Shown here: piece after piece, positions 25,306 to 34,894 of the stretch
Numbering within the stretch: position 1 is the first letter of the stretch
Layout: each line of letters begins with the position of its first letter
Assembly: GCF_002803085.1 (NCBI RefSeq)
Contig: NZ_NNBJ01000006.1
Span: 346,694-410,693 of the forward strand
Direction: 5' to 3'
DNA: 64,000 nucleotides
Origin: Streptomyces sp. CB01201
GTDB taxonomy: Bacteria > Actinomycetota > Actinomycetes > Streptomycetales > Streptomycetaceae
Notes under the pieces: model-generated
What the model saw: the letters and a program-made list of their open reading frames with translations, nothing else
Told to the model about the DNA's origin: nothing
The model's database searches: none
Program-made: the position numbers and the translations under genes

Positions 25306-27687
25306 GTGAGCCAGCCTTTTGTCCTGCCGGATTTCTATCTTCCGTATCCGGCCCGGCTCAATCCGCACCTGGAATCCGCGCGGGAACACTCCCGTATCTG
25401 GGCCCGGGACATGGGCATGCTGGAGGGCTCCGGGATCTGGGACCTGGCCGACCTGGACGCGCACGACTACGCGCTGCTCTGCTCGTACACCCACCCCGAC
25501 TGCGACGCGCGACAGCTCGCCCTGGTGACGGACTGGTACGTGTGGGTGTTCTTCTTCGACGACCACTTCCTGGAGATGTTCAAACGCTCCCTCGACCGCA
25601 AGGGCGGCAAGGAGTACCTGGACCGGCTGCCCGCCTTCATGCCCATGGACCTCGCCGACGGGTTCCCCGAGGCGACCAACCCGGTCGAGGCGGGCCTCGC
25701 CGACCTGTGGGCGCGCACCGTCCCGTCGATGACGAAGGAGTGGCGCGAGCGCTTCGCGATCAGCACCCGCAACCTGCTCAACGAGTCGCTCTGGGAGCTC
25801 GCCAACATCAACGCGGGCCGGATCTCCAACCCCGTCGAGTACATCGAGATGCGCCGCAAGGTGGGCGGCGCGCCGTGGTCGGCCGGCCTCATCGAGTACG
25901 CGGCGAACGCCGAACTCCCCGCGTCCGTGGCCGAGTCGAGGCCGCTGCGCGTCCTCACCGACGCCTTCGCCGACGCCGTGCACCTGCGCAACGACCTGTT
26001 CTCCTACCAGCGCGAGGTCGAGGACGAGGGTGAACTCAGCAATGGCGTACTGGTACTTGAGACCTTCCTGGGCTGTACGACGCAGGAGGCCGCGGAAGCC
26101 GTCAACGACCTGCTGACCTCGCGGCTCCAGCAGTTCGAGAACACCGCGCTCACCGAAGTTCCGGCGCTGTGCCTGGAGAAGGGCCTGACACCGGACCAGT
26201 GCGCGGCCGTCGCGGCGTACGTCAAGGGCCTCCAGGACTGGCAGTCCGGCGGCCACGAGTGGCACATGCGCTCCAGCCGCTACATGAATGAGGGCGCCAC
26301 CGCCGGCCCCTCCTCCGGTCCCGCCTCCGGCCTCTCCCTGTTCGACGGGGTGCTGGGCACCTCGGCACTCGACGTGTCCGCCCTGTTCGGCCGCCCCGCC
26401 GCGGCCCGCCACCGCAGCTTCACCCATGTTCCGCGCCAGAAGACCGGTCCGTCGCTGCTGCCCGACTTCGACGTTCCGTACCCACTGTCGCTCAGCCCAC
26501 ATGTGGGCCACGCACGTGTGGCGTCGATCGCCTGGGCGGAGCGTATGGGGCTGCTCGACGACATCTGGGACGCGGAGAAGCTGGCCGGTTACGACTTCGC
26601 GCTCTGCGCCGCGGGACTCGACCCCGACGCGACACCGGAGGAGCTCGAACTCAGCACCGAGTGGCTGACCTGGGGAACGTACGGCGACGACTACTACCCG
26701 CTGGTGTACGGGCAGCCGCGCAATCTGGCCGGGGCGCGGGCGGCCGGGGCGCGGTTCGGCGCGTGCATGCCGGTCGACGAGCCGGCCGCCGGTCTCCTGG
26801 CGGCGACGACCCCCATGGAGCGCGGCCTCGCCGACCTGTGGGCGCGTACCGCCGGGCCGATGTCGGCCCAGGCCCGCGCGGCCTTGCGCCGATCCGTCGA
26901 CGTCATGCTGGAGAGCTGGCTCTGGGAGCTGCACAACCAGGCCCAGCACCGCATTCCCGACCCCGTCGACTACATCGAGATGCGCCGCTGCACCTTCGGC
27001 TCCGACCTCACGATGAGCCTGGCCCGCCTGCGCCATGCGGACCAACTCCCGCCCGGCCTCTACGAGAGCGGCCCGATCCGCAGTCTGGAGAACGCGGCCG
27101 CCGACTACTGCTGCCTGCTCAACGACGTCTTCTCGTACCAGAAGGAGATCGAGTACGAGGGCGAGCTGCACAACGGCGTCCTGGTCGTCCAGAACTTCTT
27201 CAACTGCGACTACCCGACCGGGCTGCGCATCGTGGACGATCTGATGCGCTCGCGGCTGCGTCAGTTCCAGCACGTCATCGACCACGAACTCCCGGTCCTC
27301 TGTGAGGACTTCGAGCTGGACGAGCACGGACGACGTGTGCTCGGCGCCTATGTGGCCGAGCTCCAGGACTGGATCGCGGGCATTTTGCACTGGCATGCCT
27401 CGGTACGCCGCTATGGCGCCGCCGATCTCCCGGCCTCCCTGCCTCATGGCAGCTCGCCCCACACCGTGTCCCGGGGCGGTGTGGCCCCCGGGTGGATGCG
27501 GCCCAGTGGGGACGGGACATCGGCGGACCGGGTACGGCTGCCGAGTGCGACGAATTTGGTGGAAGTCGCGAAGGCGGCGAAGGCGGCGGAAGTGCCTGAG
27601 GTGGCGGGGATGGCGGGGGTGCCGGAGGCAAGAGGGGCTGCGGTCACCCTCCCCGCGCCCACAGTGGCGGGAGGCCATGCCTCGTGA
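25306..27687 (+). CDS. geoA: Germacradienol/geosmin synthase (bifunctional terpene cyclase)
   Basis: 793 residues from GTG (MSQPFVLPDFYLPYP) with agagggg upstream. The N-terminal terpene synthase domain has DDHFLE at 85-90 and NDLFSYQRE at 229-237; the second domain has the variant DDYYP at 461-465 and NDVFSYQKE from 606. This two-domain layout is that of geosmin synthase: the first half cyclises farnesyl diphosphate to germacradienol with Mg2+, the second converts it to geosmin. The protein is longer than the roughly 725 residues usual because of a low-complexity tail (EVAKAAKAAEVPEV). Soluble, cytoplasmic, monocistronic by position. Confidence 0.95.
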   Translation: MSQPFVLPDFYLPYPARLNPHLESAREHSRIWARDMGMLEGSGIWDLADLDAHDYALLCSYTHPDCDARQLALVTDWYVWVFFFDDHFLEMFKRSLDRKGGKEYLDRLPAFMPMDLADGFPEATNPVEAGLADLWARTVPSMTKEWRERFAISTRNLLNESLWELANINAGRISNPVEYIEMRRKVGGAPWSAGLIEYAANAELPASVAESRPLRVLTDAFADAVHLRNDLFSYQREVEDEGELSNGVLVLETFLGCTTQEAAEAVNDLLTSRLQQFENTALTEVPALCLEKGLTPDQCAAVAAYVKGLQDWQSGGHEWHMRSSRYMNEGATAGPSSGPASGLSLFDGVLGTSALDVSALFGRPAAARHRSFTHVPRQKTGPSLLPDFDVPYPLSLSPHVGHARVASIAWAERMGLLDDIWDAEKLAGYDFALCAAGLDPDATPEELELSTEWLTWGTYGDDYYPLVYGQPRNLAGARAAGARFGACMPVDEPAAGLLAATTPMERGLADLWARTAGPMSAQARAALRRSVDVMLESWLWELHNQAQHRIPDPVDYIEMRRCTFGSDLTMSLARLRHADQLPPGLYESGPIRSLENAAADYCCLLNDVFSYQKEIEYEGELHNGVLVVQNFFNCDYPTGLRIVDDLMRSRLRQFQHVIDHELPVLCEDFELDEHGRRVLGAYVAELQDWIAGILHWHASVRRYGAADLPASLPHGSSPHTVSRGGVAPGWMRPSGDGTSADRVRLPSATNLVEVAKAAKAAEVPEVAGMAGVPEARGAAVTLPAPTVAGGHAS

Positions 27688-27769
27688 TCCTCTAATGTGC
27701 GGGGGCCACACACCCGGGGGCCACCCCGTGGGCCCGTGGGGCCGCACCCGGCCACGAGGAGGCGCGCAC

Positions 27770-28693
27770 ATGGGACACGACCACGGCGCACCCTCGGCGG
27801 CCTCCGGCACGCTCAGCGGCACATACCGCAACCGGCTGCTGTGGACCATCGGCATCAGCGCGTCGATCACCCTCATCCAGGTGGTCGGCGCCCTGCTCTC
27901 CGGCAGCCTCGCGCTGCTGGCGGACGCCGCGCACAGCCTCACCGATGCCGTCGGGGTCTCCCTCGCACTCGGCGCGATCACCCTGGCCCAGCGCGCCCCG
28001 ACCCCGCGCCGCACCTTCGGCTTCTACCGGGTGGAGATCTTCTCGGCGGTCCTGAACGCCCTGCTCCTCGCCGCGATCTTCGTCTGGGTCCTGTACTCGG
28101 CGATCCAACGCTTCAGCGAGCCGGTCGAGGTCAAGGGCGGCCTGATGTTCGCGGTCGCGGTGGGCGGACTCGCCGCGAACCTGGTGGGCCTGTGGCTCCT
28201 GAAGGACGCCAAGGACAAGAGTCTCAATCTGCGCGGCGCCTACCTGGAGGTGCTCGGCGACGCCCTCGGCTCGGTCGCGGTGATCGTCGGCGGCCTGATC
28301 ATCCTGTTCACCGGCTGGCAGGCCGCCGACCCGATCGCCTCGATCGTCATCGGCCTCCTGATCGTGCCCCGGACGTACGGGCTGCTGCGGGACGCCCTGC
28401 ATGTGCTGATGGAGGCGGCCCCGAACGATGTGGACCTCGCGGAGGTCCGCCGCCACCTCCTCGATGAGCCGGGTGTGGTCGCCGTACATGATCTGCACGG
28501 TTGGACGGTGACGTCCGGGATGCCTGTGCTCACCGCACATGTGGTGGTGAAGGAGGCCGCGCTGGACGGTGGGTACGGGGAGCTGCTGAGCCGGCTCCAG
28601 CGCTGTGTGGGGGACCACTTCGACGTGGCCCACTCCACGATCCAGCTGGAGCCCGAGGGCCACGCCGAGGCCGCCGACTCCCTCCACCGCTGA
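27770..28693 (+). CDS. Cation diffusion facilitator (CDF) family metal transporter
   Basis: 307 residues from ATG with gaggagg upstream. Six hydrophobic helices are visible; the metal site motifs are DAAHSLTDAVG in helix 2 and LEVLGDALGSVAV in helix 5. The C-terminal cytoplasmic domain (VDLAEVRRHLLDEPGVVAVH, DLHGWTVTSGMPVLTAHVVV) is the usual ferredoxin-like CDF domain. It probably exports Zn2+, Co2+ or Cd2+ in exchange for protons. It lies 82 bp behind the geosmin synthase gene and may be read from its own promoter. Confidence 0.9.
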   Translation: MGHDHGAPSAASGTLSGTYRNRLLWTIGISASITLIQVVGALLSGSLALLADAAHSLTDAVGVSLALGAITLAQRAPTPRRTFGFYRVEIFSAVLNALLLAAIFVWVLYSAIQRFSEPVEVKGGLMFAVAVGGLAANLVGLWLLKDAKDKSLNLRGAYLEVLGDALGSVAVIVGGLIILFTGWQAADPIASIVIGLLIVPRTYGLLRDALHVLMEAAPNDVDLAEVRRHLLDEPGVVAVHDLHGWTVTSGMPVLTAHVVVKEAALDGGYGELLSRLQRCVGDHFDVAHSTIQLEPEGHAEAADSLHR

Positions 28694-28865
28694 ACGCCCC
28701 GCCCCGCCCCGCCGCCCCGTCCCGCCTTGCCCCGCCCGGTATCCGGCCCGATATCAGGCCGGGCACGACCTCAGGGTCACTGAGCGTGAGCGCGGCTCGA
28801 CGCGCGGGTTCGGGCGCGGCTGTCTAGCCTGTTCGGGGGGCTCCGCTTCCTGGAAGGGTGAGTCC

Positions 28866-30413
28866 ATGAAGGGTGAGTCGAAGCTCGCTCGGCGGGTGAT
28901 CGCGGCCGGGGCCGGTGCGGCCCTGGCCCTGGTCGGACCCGCCACCGTCACCCGCGCCGCCGGGTCCGGGCCGGACCTCGGGCGGTTCTACGAGCAGAAG
29001 ATCGGCTGGGAGCCGTGCCAACCGACCGAGGGCCAGACCGGTGAACTCCTCGATTCCGTACGGGACATGGAGTGCAGCACCCTCAGTGTGCCGGTCGACT
29101 ACGCGAACCCCGGCAAGGGCGCCATCGCGCTCGCCGTGGCCCGTATCAGAAGCACGGCCCACGGCGACGACCGCAAGGGCTCCGTCGTGTTCAACTTCGG
29201 CGGCCCCGGCGAATCCGGGGTCGACGGGCTCGCCGCCTTCCGTGATCTGGCGGCCGGCATCGGCAAGCAGTACGACCTGGTGAGCTTCGACCCGCGCGGG
29301 GTCGCCCGCAGCGCTCCCGTGCGGTGCGGCGGCGAGGACGAGGTGGACCGGATGGACGGCGGGAGCCAGGACGCGCCGGGCACGGGGGCCGCCGCCGTCG
29401 CCGAGGCGAAGCGCATAGCCCAGGCGTGCCGCGCGAAGACCGGCCCGGTGCTCGACCACGTGGGCACCATCAACACCTCCCGCGACATGGACGTGCTGCG
29501 CGCGGTACTCGGTGACGGCAAGCTCAACTACCTGGGGATCTCGTACGGGACCCGGCTCGGCGCGGTCTACGCGAGCCAGTTCCCCAAGCGCACCGGCCGG
29601 ATGGTCCTGGATGCCGTGGACACCCTGCGCGGGACCGCCGAGCAGGACGTGCTCGCGCAGACCAAGGGGTTCCAGCAGGCCCTGGAAGGGTTTTTCGCCG
29701 GCTGCGCCCAGCAGAACTGCGAACTCGGCACCACCCCGCAGGAGGTCGCTGCGACCTTCGACAGGGCGGTCGCGAAGCTGGCCGGCGGGCGGACCGTGAC
29801 GGGCTCCGACAACCAGGACTTCACCGGCGAAGACCTGCACAGCGCCGTGCAGTCCGCCCTCTACAGCCAGGCCTCCTGGCCCACCCTCTCGGCGGGCATC
29901 GCCGCCCTCCTCGACGACGACGACCCCACGGTCCTCGCCGCGCTCAACCCGGGCGCCGGTACGGACGACGCGCCCGCGAGCAACTCCGACGAGGCGATGC
30001 TCGCGATCAACTGCGCGGACGATCCGGTACGGCCGGCCGACCCGGCGAAGGAGTACGACTCCATGCAGCGTCAACTCACCCAGGAATCACCGTACTTCGG
30101 GCCCGGGTCGGCCGCGCGTGCCGTCGCCTGCACGGGGTGGCCGGCGGGAACCGACTACATCCGCCGCATCGACCGCCCCGGAGCGCCCAAGATCCTGGTC
30201 GTGGGCGGCAAGGGTGACCCGGCGACGCCGTACCCATGGGCCCGGGACACGGCGAAACAGCTCGGGTCGGGTGTCCTGCTGACCTACGAGGGCGAGGGGC
30301 ACGGCGCGTATGCCGCCTCGCAGTGCATCCGCGCCAAGGCGGACGCCTTCTTCGCGGCCGGAACCGTGCCGCCGGAGGGTACGAGCTGTCCGGCCGAGCA
30401 GCCGGACGAATAG
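28866..30413 (+). CDS. Secreted alpha/beta hydrolase, tripeptidyl-peptidase (TAP-like) family
   Basis: 515 residues with a signal peptide (RRVIAAGAGAALALVG). The oxyanion region is FNFGGPGESG, the nucleophile Ser226 sits in GISYGT, and Asp451 (GGKGDPATP) and His479 (GEGHGAY) complete the triad. The C-terminal TAP-like segment with paired Cys is typical of Streptomyces extracellular tripeptidyl aminopeptidases and related esterases. The exact substrate is not certain. aagggtgag precedes the ATG. Confidence 0.88.
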   Translation: MKGESKLARRVIAAGAGAALALVGPATVTRAAGSGPDLGRFYEQKIGWEPCQPTEGQTGELLDSVRDMECSTLSVPVDYANPGKGAIALAVARIRSTAHGDDRKGSVVFNFGGPGESGVDGLAAFRDLAAGIGKQYDLVSFDPRGVARSAPVRCGGEDEVDRMDGGSQDAPGTGAAAVAEAKRIAQACRAKTGPVLDHVGTINTSRDMDVLRAVLGDGKLNYLGISYGTRLGAVYASQFPKRTGRMVLDAVDTLRGTAEQDVLAQTKGFQQALEGFFAGCAQQNCELGTTPQEVAATFDRAVAKLAGGRTVTGSDNQDFTGEDLHSAVQSALYSQASWPTLSAGIAALLDDDDPTVLAALNPGAGTDDAPASNSDEAMLAINCADDPVRPADPAKEYDSMQRQLTQESPYFGPGSAARAVACTGWPAGTDYIRRIDRPGAPKILVVGGKGDPATPYPWARDTAKQLGSGVLLTYEGEGHGAYAASQCIRAKADAFFAAGTVPPEGTSCPAEQPDE

Positions 30414-30571
30414 GACGAAGAGCCGGACGAGAGCCGGACGAGCGCCGGACGCGTGGCCACCCGCGTGGCCACCCGCGACAGGGTCTGCGGCAGGCGGGCC
30501 GGTTGCGGGCCGGGCGTCCGGAGTTAATTCGCTGGGCCAGGGGTGAGCTGGAAGGGCACAATTGGCGACAT

Positions 30572-31252
30572 ATGGATACTCCACACATGCCTTCCGAACC
30601 CAAGCCCTCGGCGCCCATGGCGTCGGAGCACATGTCCTCAGACGCCATGTCGGCGGCGTCCGCAGGAACGTCGTCGGGCGGTTCCGGCTGGCGCACCCGG
30701 CCCGAGACGTCCGGGGACATCGCCGCGGTCCGGGCCGTGAACCTGGCCGCGTTCCCCACCGGCGCCGAGGCCGACCTGGTCGACGCCCTGCGCGTCGACC
30801 AGGCGTGGATCCCCGGGCTCTCGATCGTGACGGAGGGCCCGGCAGGCCCGGCAGGCCCGCGCGGTCCGGAAGACGTGGACGGCATGGACGGCGTGGACGG
30901 CTCGCGCGGCCCGATCGTCGGCCACGCCCTGCTCACCCGGTGCCGGGTGGACGGCGCTCCGGCGCTGGCCCTCGCCCCGGTCGCGGTGGCCCCCGAGTAC
31001 CAGCGCACGGGCGCGGGTTCGGCGGCGGTGCGGGCGGTGCTCGATGCCGCTCGGGAGCTGGGCGAGGACCTGGTCCTGGTGCTCGGCCACCCGGACTACT
31101 ACCCGCGCTTCGGTTTCACCCCGGCCTCGGCGCTCGGCATCCGGGCCCCCTTCGAGGTGCCCGACGAGGCCATGATGGCACTCCGGCTGCGCCCCGGGGG
31201 AGCCCCGGCACCGTCGGGCGTGATCCAGTACCCGGCGCCGTTCGGGGTGTAG
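30572..31252 (+). CDS. GNAT family N-acetyltransferase with collagen-like insertion
   Basis: 226 residues. After a polar 38-residue leader, the GNAT fold starts at WRTRPETSGDIAAVRAVNLA; the acetyl-CoA loop is VAPEYQRTGAGSAAVRAVLD and the C-terminal part LGHPDYYPRFGFTPA is YhbS-like. Between early strands there is an insertion of Gly-Pro-Xaa and Asp-Gly repeats (GPAGPAGPRGPEDVDG) not found in most relatives. Substrate unknown. Internal ATGs at 30588 and beyond could also be starts. Confidence 0.8.
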   Translation: MDTPHMPSEPKPSAPMASEHMSSDAMSAASAGTSSGGSGWRTRPETSGDIAAVRAVNLAAFPTGAEADLVDALRVDQAWIPGLSIVTEGPAGPAGPRGPEDVDGMDGVDGSRGPIVGHALLTRCRVDGAPALALAPVAVAPEYQRTGAGSAAVRAVLDAARELGEDLVLVLGHPDYYPRFGFTPASALGIRAPFEVPDEAMMALRLRPGGAPAPSGVIQYPAPFGV

Positions 31253-31273
31253 GCGTACGGGTGGGGGATGCGG

Positions 31274-32872
31274 TCAGGTCCGCCGAGGCGCGCCGCCCGC
31301 CCGGAACGGCGTGTCCGCAGGACGCCTCAAGGCCCCCAACACCCAGGCGCTGTATTGCTGTTCGGTCACCACATAGACCGGCGTCGTCCCGTCCCGGCAC
31401 TCCACCACGTGCGAGCCCGGGGCGGGGCGTGGGCCCGGATCGGTCCAGTACGGCGGGCGGACCCGGACCACGGTGAGGGTGCGCGGCACCGGACATCGGG
31501 CCAGCAGACCGAAGGGGTCGGGGGTGGAGGCGAGCAGCCCCGGCGCGGCGACCAGATAGCCGAACTCCTCCTGACAGTACGGAACGTCACCGCGAATCGT
31601 GCCGGGAAAGCACTCCTCCATGGACGGGGGCAGCGGGGCCACCTTGATGGTGTCGGTGGTGCGGCGACGCCGCCGGTGGGATACGCAGGCGACCCCGCCG
31701 AGGACCGGCACGGCCCCGATCGCCGTGAGCAGCACGGCAGTTGGCACCCCGCCGGTGACCCAGGGCGTACCGAAGGCGAAACACGAGATCAGGAGTACCG
31801 AGGCGAGTGGCAGGGTGATCCGCCAGGGCTCCCGCGCAGCCGGCGCCGGGGCCGCGGCCGACCCGGCCGACCCGGCGGACTCAACGGGCGCGGCGAACCC
31901 GCCGGACTCAACGGGCGCGGCGAACCCGCCGGACTCAACGGGCGCGGCGAACCCGGCGGACTCAACGGGCGCGGCGAACCCGGCGGACTCAACGGGCGCG
32001 GCGAACCCAGCGGACCCAACACGCGTGGCGGACCAGGCAGAGTCGACTGTCCCGGAGGAGCCGCCCGCCTCGGCGGGCCCGGTCGCACCGGTGACCCCGG
32101 AAAGCCCGATGTGCCCCGCTGTCCGACCGGGCCCCGCTGCCCAACCGTGCCCCGCCGCCCAACCGTGCCCCGCTGCCCCACCGGGCCCCGTCGACCCGAC
32201 CTGTCCCGCCGCCCCGCAGTGTGGCGCCGCCGCCCCGATGCCCGCCGCCGCCCCGATGGGCCTCGCGGCCCCGGAGGACCCGGTGACACGCAGTGCCTCG
32301 CAGTACGCGCCGCGCAGACAGGCCACGGCCACGGAGAGCAGGAAGAGCGCGGCGGCCAGCGGCAGCCGGTAGCCGCCGCGCGGATCCGCAGTCGTGTACT
32401 GGCGCAGGCCCCGGAACTCGACGTACCTGATCTCCCCTCGCCAGTACGTGAGTTGAAGGGCGGCGCCGGGTCTGACCAGTGCGAAGACGGGGGCGCGGCC
32501 GTCCATCTTGACGCGGTGCGGAGGCGCGGGGACGGCCCGGCCCGGCCGGCGCTTGAGCGGGCCGGCCTTCAGCCGCCCGGGCAGCGCCCCGGGCCCGTCC
32601 TGTACGTGGCCGAGGCCCAGCCAGTAGTACGTGGAGCGGTGCTGGTGATCGGCCGCGGTGGAGGTCACCGTGGCCGCGACGGTGTGTCTGCACTTCATGG
32701 AGACCTCGGCGACCGGGCAGTCGCCCGCCGCCGCGAACGCCCGCTCCACATCGAGCGCACGGGGCACGGTGACCAGGAGCAGCCAGCCGGCGACGAGCCC
32801 GAGCGCGACGGCGATCGCCGTGCGGGCGAGGGCGGCCGATCGGTGACGGGCCGAGGCGAGGAGCGCGTTCAT
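31274..32872 (-). CDS. Multi-pass membrane protein with nine-residue repeats, function unknown
   Basis: 532 residues. An N-terminal helix (TAIAVALGLVAGWLLLVTV) is followed by an extracytoplasmic segment with two Cys (CPVAEVSMKCRHTV). Another helix lies near residue 175 (LPLAAALFLLSVAVACLRGA), then a Gly/Ala-rich low-complexity region with five GFAAPVESA-type repeats, two more helices, and a soluble C-terminal part (YLVAAPGLLASTPDPFGLLA). I recognise no family. The paired Cys and topology suggest an envelope protein. Confidence 0.7.
   Translation of the reverse strand: MNALLASARHRSAALARTAIAVALGLVAGWLLLVTVPRALDVERAFAAAGDCPVAEVSMKCRHTVAATVTSTAADHQHRSTYYWLGLGHVQDGPGALPGRLKAGPLKRRPGRAVPAPPHRVKMDGRAPVFALVRPGAALQLTYWRGEIRYVEFRGLRQYTTADPRGGYRLPLAAALFLLSVAVACLRGAYCEALRVTGSSGAARPIGAAAGIGAAAPHCGAAGQVGSTGPGGAAGHGWAAGHGWAAGPGRTAGHIGLSGVTGATGPAEAGGSSGTVDSAWSATRVGSAGFAAPVESAGFAAPVESAGFAAPVESGGFAAPVESGGFAAPVESAGSAGSAAAPAPAAREPWRITLPLASVLLISCFAFGTPWVTGGVPTAVLLTAIGAVPVLGGVACVSHRRRRRTTDTIKVAPLPPSMEECFPGTIRGDVPYCQEEFGYLVAAPGLLASTPDPFGLLARCPVPRTLTVVRVRPPYWTDPGPRPAPGSHVVECRDGTTPVYVVTEQQYSAWVLGALRRPADTPFRAGGAPRRT
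31875..32012 (-). repeat. 27-bp tandem coding repeat, five copies
   Basis: gactcaacgggcgcggcgaa recurs at 31878, 31905, 31932, 31959 and 31986 and encodes the GFAAPVESA nonapeptides of the membrane protein. Confidence 0.8.
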
Positions 32873-33408
32873 CGCTCGCCGCTCGGGGGCGGGTTCCGTA
32901 CGACGGAGGCTGACGGGATCATCATCGGGTCATCGTGAACCCATGCGGGCCCGAAGTTCCGCCCCTGGAACGGTGGTTCAGACCATTGGGTCATCGGCGT
33001 CCCGCTCCGGCGGAATCGATCAAGCAGTGGTCGCCGCCCCGGCGCACCGTGGCTCGGAACGGTGCGCCGACCTGCGCGGGTTCACCCATAGGTGTGAGCC
33101 GGGCAGCACATGAGCCTCTGGCACTTGCGCATCGGCACTCGGTGCCGCGAGGAGGCGGCCGGAGCGCCGGTCGGGGGCGGCGACAACAGACATCGTCGAC
33201 ACCCTGATGTTCCGGGGCGCCCGGTGCGAGAATTCGGTCCACACAAGCCAGCCGTCGACTATGTGCGGATCGACCCGGCACATGCGTTGCCACAGGTGCA
33301 TCGGTGCATCCCCCACATGCACACCACAGTGGTACTCCCCGACTGCGTACGAGCCGCCGCGAACGGGCATATGCCTATCCGGCGCTCCCGAGTGAAGGTG
33401 ATGGGGCC
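32873..33408. other. 536-bp divergent intergenic region without recognised gene
   Basis: Lies between the minus-strand membrane protein and the plus-strand response regulator. Short frames here have no Shine-Dalgarno sequence or protein-like composition. It must hold the promoters of both genes; no operator could be read. Confidence 0.45.
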
Positions 33409-33939
33409 ATGTCCGCGGACATGAAGGTGCTACTGGTCGACGACCACGAGGACAACCTGTTCGCCATGGAGAGCATCCTCGCGCCGCTCGGCTACCCCCT
33501 GGAGCTGGCGACCAGCGGGGACGCCGCCCTCAAGGCCGCGCTGCACGGGGGAATAGCGGTCGCGGTCCTCGATGTCGTGATGCCCGGCGTGAGCGGCCTG
33601 GACGTCGCCCGGTACCTGAGCCGCCTCACCCAGACCCAGCTGATCCCCGTCATCCTGGTGACCGGCATGGGCCAGGACAGTGAACTGGCCGCACAGGCAC
33701 TGCACTTGGGCGTGGCGGATTACCTGATCAAGCCCCTGGACCCCTGGGCGTTACGCATCAAGGTCCAGTACCTCTACCGCACCAGCGCCCTCCTCGCCGC
33801 CGGCCCCCGTCAACGAGGCCCCCGCAACCACCCGGCCGAGCCGACGCAGCTCGCTTCCCAACTTCCCGCTCGCAGGCGGCAGTTGCACTCCCCGGAAGCC
33901 GTCCGAGTCCCCCGTCAGCCGGACGAACCGCCGCGCTGA
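33409..33939 (+). CDS. Receiver-only response regulator
   Basis: 176 residues. A complete CheY-like receiver: acidic pair D11/D12, phosphorylation site D55 (VLDVVMPG), T85 (VTGMG) and K108 (LIKPLD). After about residue 122 there is only an unstructured Arg/Pro tail, with no output domain. It is therefore a stand-alone relay or a partner that acts through protein contacts. No sensor kinase is adjacent. The start follows aaggtg; an upstream GTG is possible. Confidence 0.85.
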   Translation: MSADMKVLLVDDHEDNLFAMESILAPLGYPLELATSGDAALKAALHGGIAVAVLDVVMPGVSGLDVARYLSRLTQTQLIPVILVTGMGQDSELAAQALHLGVADYLIKPLDPWALRIKVQYLYRTSALLAAGPRQRGPRNHPAEPTQLASQLPARRRQLHSPEAVRVPRQPDEPPR

Positions 33940-34031
33940 GATCCCGGGGGCGTTCGTAGGCGGTGCCTTCCCGGGCGGTGCGTTCCGGGGCGGTGCGTTT
34001 CCGGCGGCCCGATTCCGGCCAGTCGGCTGGC

Positions 34032-34063
34032 CGACCAGCCGACCAGCCGACCAGCCGACCGGT
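34032..34063. repeat. 8-bp tandem repeat gaccagcc, about four copies
   Basis: A short run of ccgaccag units lies in the gap between the receiver gene and the convergent SDR gene. No other signal was seen between 33940 and 34079. Confidence 0.5.
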
Positions 34064-34079
34064 GCAGCCTGGGAAGCGC

Positions 34080-34808
34080 TCAGGCCGCCGTCAGCGCCGC
34101 CAGCGCGCGGTCCATCGCGGCGTTGAACTCTTCCGGCGTCAACGGCAGCCGGGACTTGACGTCCCGACTCCACTGGTCGGCGAGCACCTCGGCGGATCCC
34201 GCCTCGACGCCGTCGAGCGCCGCGTCGGCCAGGTCCGACGGTGCCAACTTGTCCACGGGCCAGCCCGCGGCCATGTCGGTGTCGGCCAGGCCGAGGTGCA
34301 CCGCCGTCACGAGTGTGCCCTGCTCGGCGAGCTCCAGGCGGACGCCGTTGGTCATGGCCCAGGCGGCGCCCTTGGTCAGGTGGTAGGCGTTGGCGCCCTT
34401 GCCCCCGAACCACGACATGGCGGAGAGCACGTTGACGATCGCGCCCCCGCCGTTCCTGGCGAGCGTCGGCGCGAACTCCCGGATCATTCCCAGGTGTCCG
34501 AACACATTGGTCTCCAGCTCGCGCCGCACCGCGTCCAGCGAACCGGTCACCAGGTCGGTCCCCGTCTGGATCCCCGCGTTGTTGATCAGCAGCGAGACGT
34601 CCGGGGCGGCCTCGGCCGCCGCCCGCACGGCCGCGGGATCGGCGATGTCGAGGGGCAGCACCTCGACCCCGGGCAGATCCAGGGTCTCCGGCCGGCGGGC
34701 CGTCGCATAGACCTTGCGGGCGCCCCGTTCGAGCAGGCGCTGGGCGAAGGCGCGGCCCAGGCCGCGGTTGGCTCCGGTGACAAGGGCGACTGAGTTGTCG
34801 ATATCCAT
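34080..34808 (-). CDS. SDR family NAD(P)-dependent oxidoreductase
   Basis: 242 residues from ATG (MDIDNSVALVTGANRGLG). Classical short-chain dehydrogenase motifs: TGANRGLG 11-18, NNAG 76-79, catalytic Ser in LSAMSWFGG, and YHLTK at 142-146. Substrate unknown. It is divergent from a MerR-family gene, with an operator-like palindrome between the two, so it is probably the target of that regulator. Confidence 0.88.
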   Translation of the reverse strand: MDIDNSVALVTGANRGLGRAFAQRLLERGARKVYATARRPETLDLPGVEVLPLDIADPAAVRAAAEAAPDVSLLINNAGIQTGTDLVTGSLDAVRRELETNVFGHLGMIREFAPTLARNGGGAIVNVLSAMSWFGGKGANAYHLTKGAAWAMTNGVRLELAEQGTLVTAVHLGLADTDMAAGWPVDKLAPSDLADAALDGVEAGSAEVLADQWSRDVKSRLPLTPEEFNAAMDRALAALTAA

Positions 34809-34825
34809 GCCCGGTACGCTAAAAC

Positions 34826-34841
34826 CTGACGTTGACGTCAG
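34826..34841. promoter_or_regulatory. MerR-type operator between SDR and merR genes
   Basis: ctgacgttgacgtcag, a 16-bp palindrome with one mismatched pair, lies 18 bp before the SDR start and 54 bp before the MerR start. Such an element between the -35 and -10 boxes is the usual target of MerR proteins. Confidence 0.6.
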
Positions 34842-34894
34842 AGGCAAGCGCGAGGCAAGCGTTGGCCGACAGGGCCTGGGTGGGAGGAATCACC

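Noticed and set aside
25264..28014. 916-residue frame antisense to geosmin synthase
   Set aside because: The opposite strand encodes a full terpene synthase with catalytic motifs; the antisense translation is low complexity.
32935..33207. 90-residue plus-strand frame in the 536-bp gap
   Set aside because: No Shine-Dalgarno sequence, no hydrophobic core and a Pro/Arg-rich composition.
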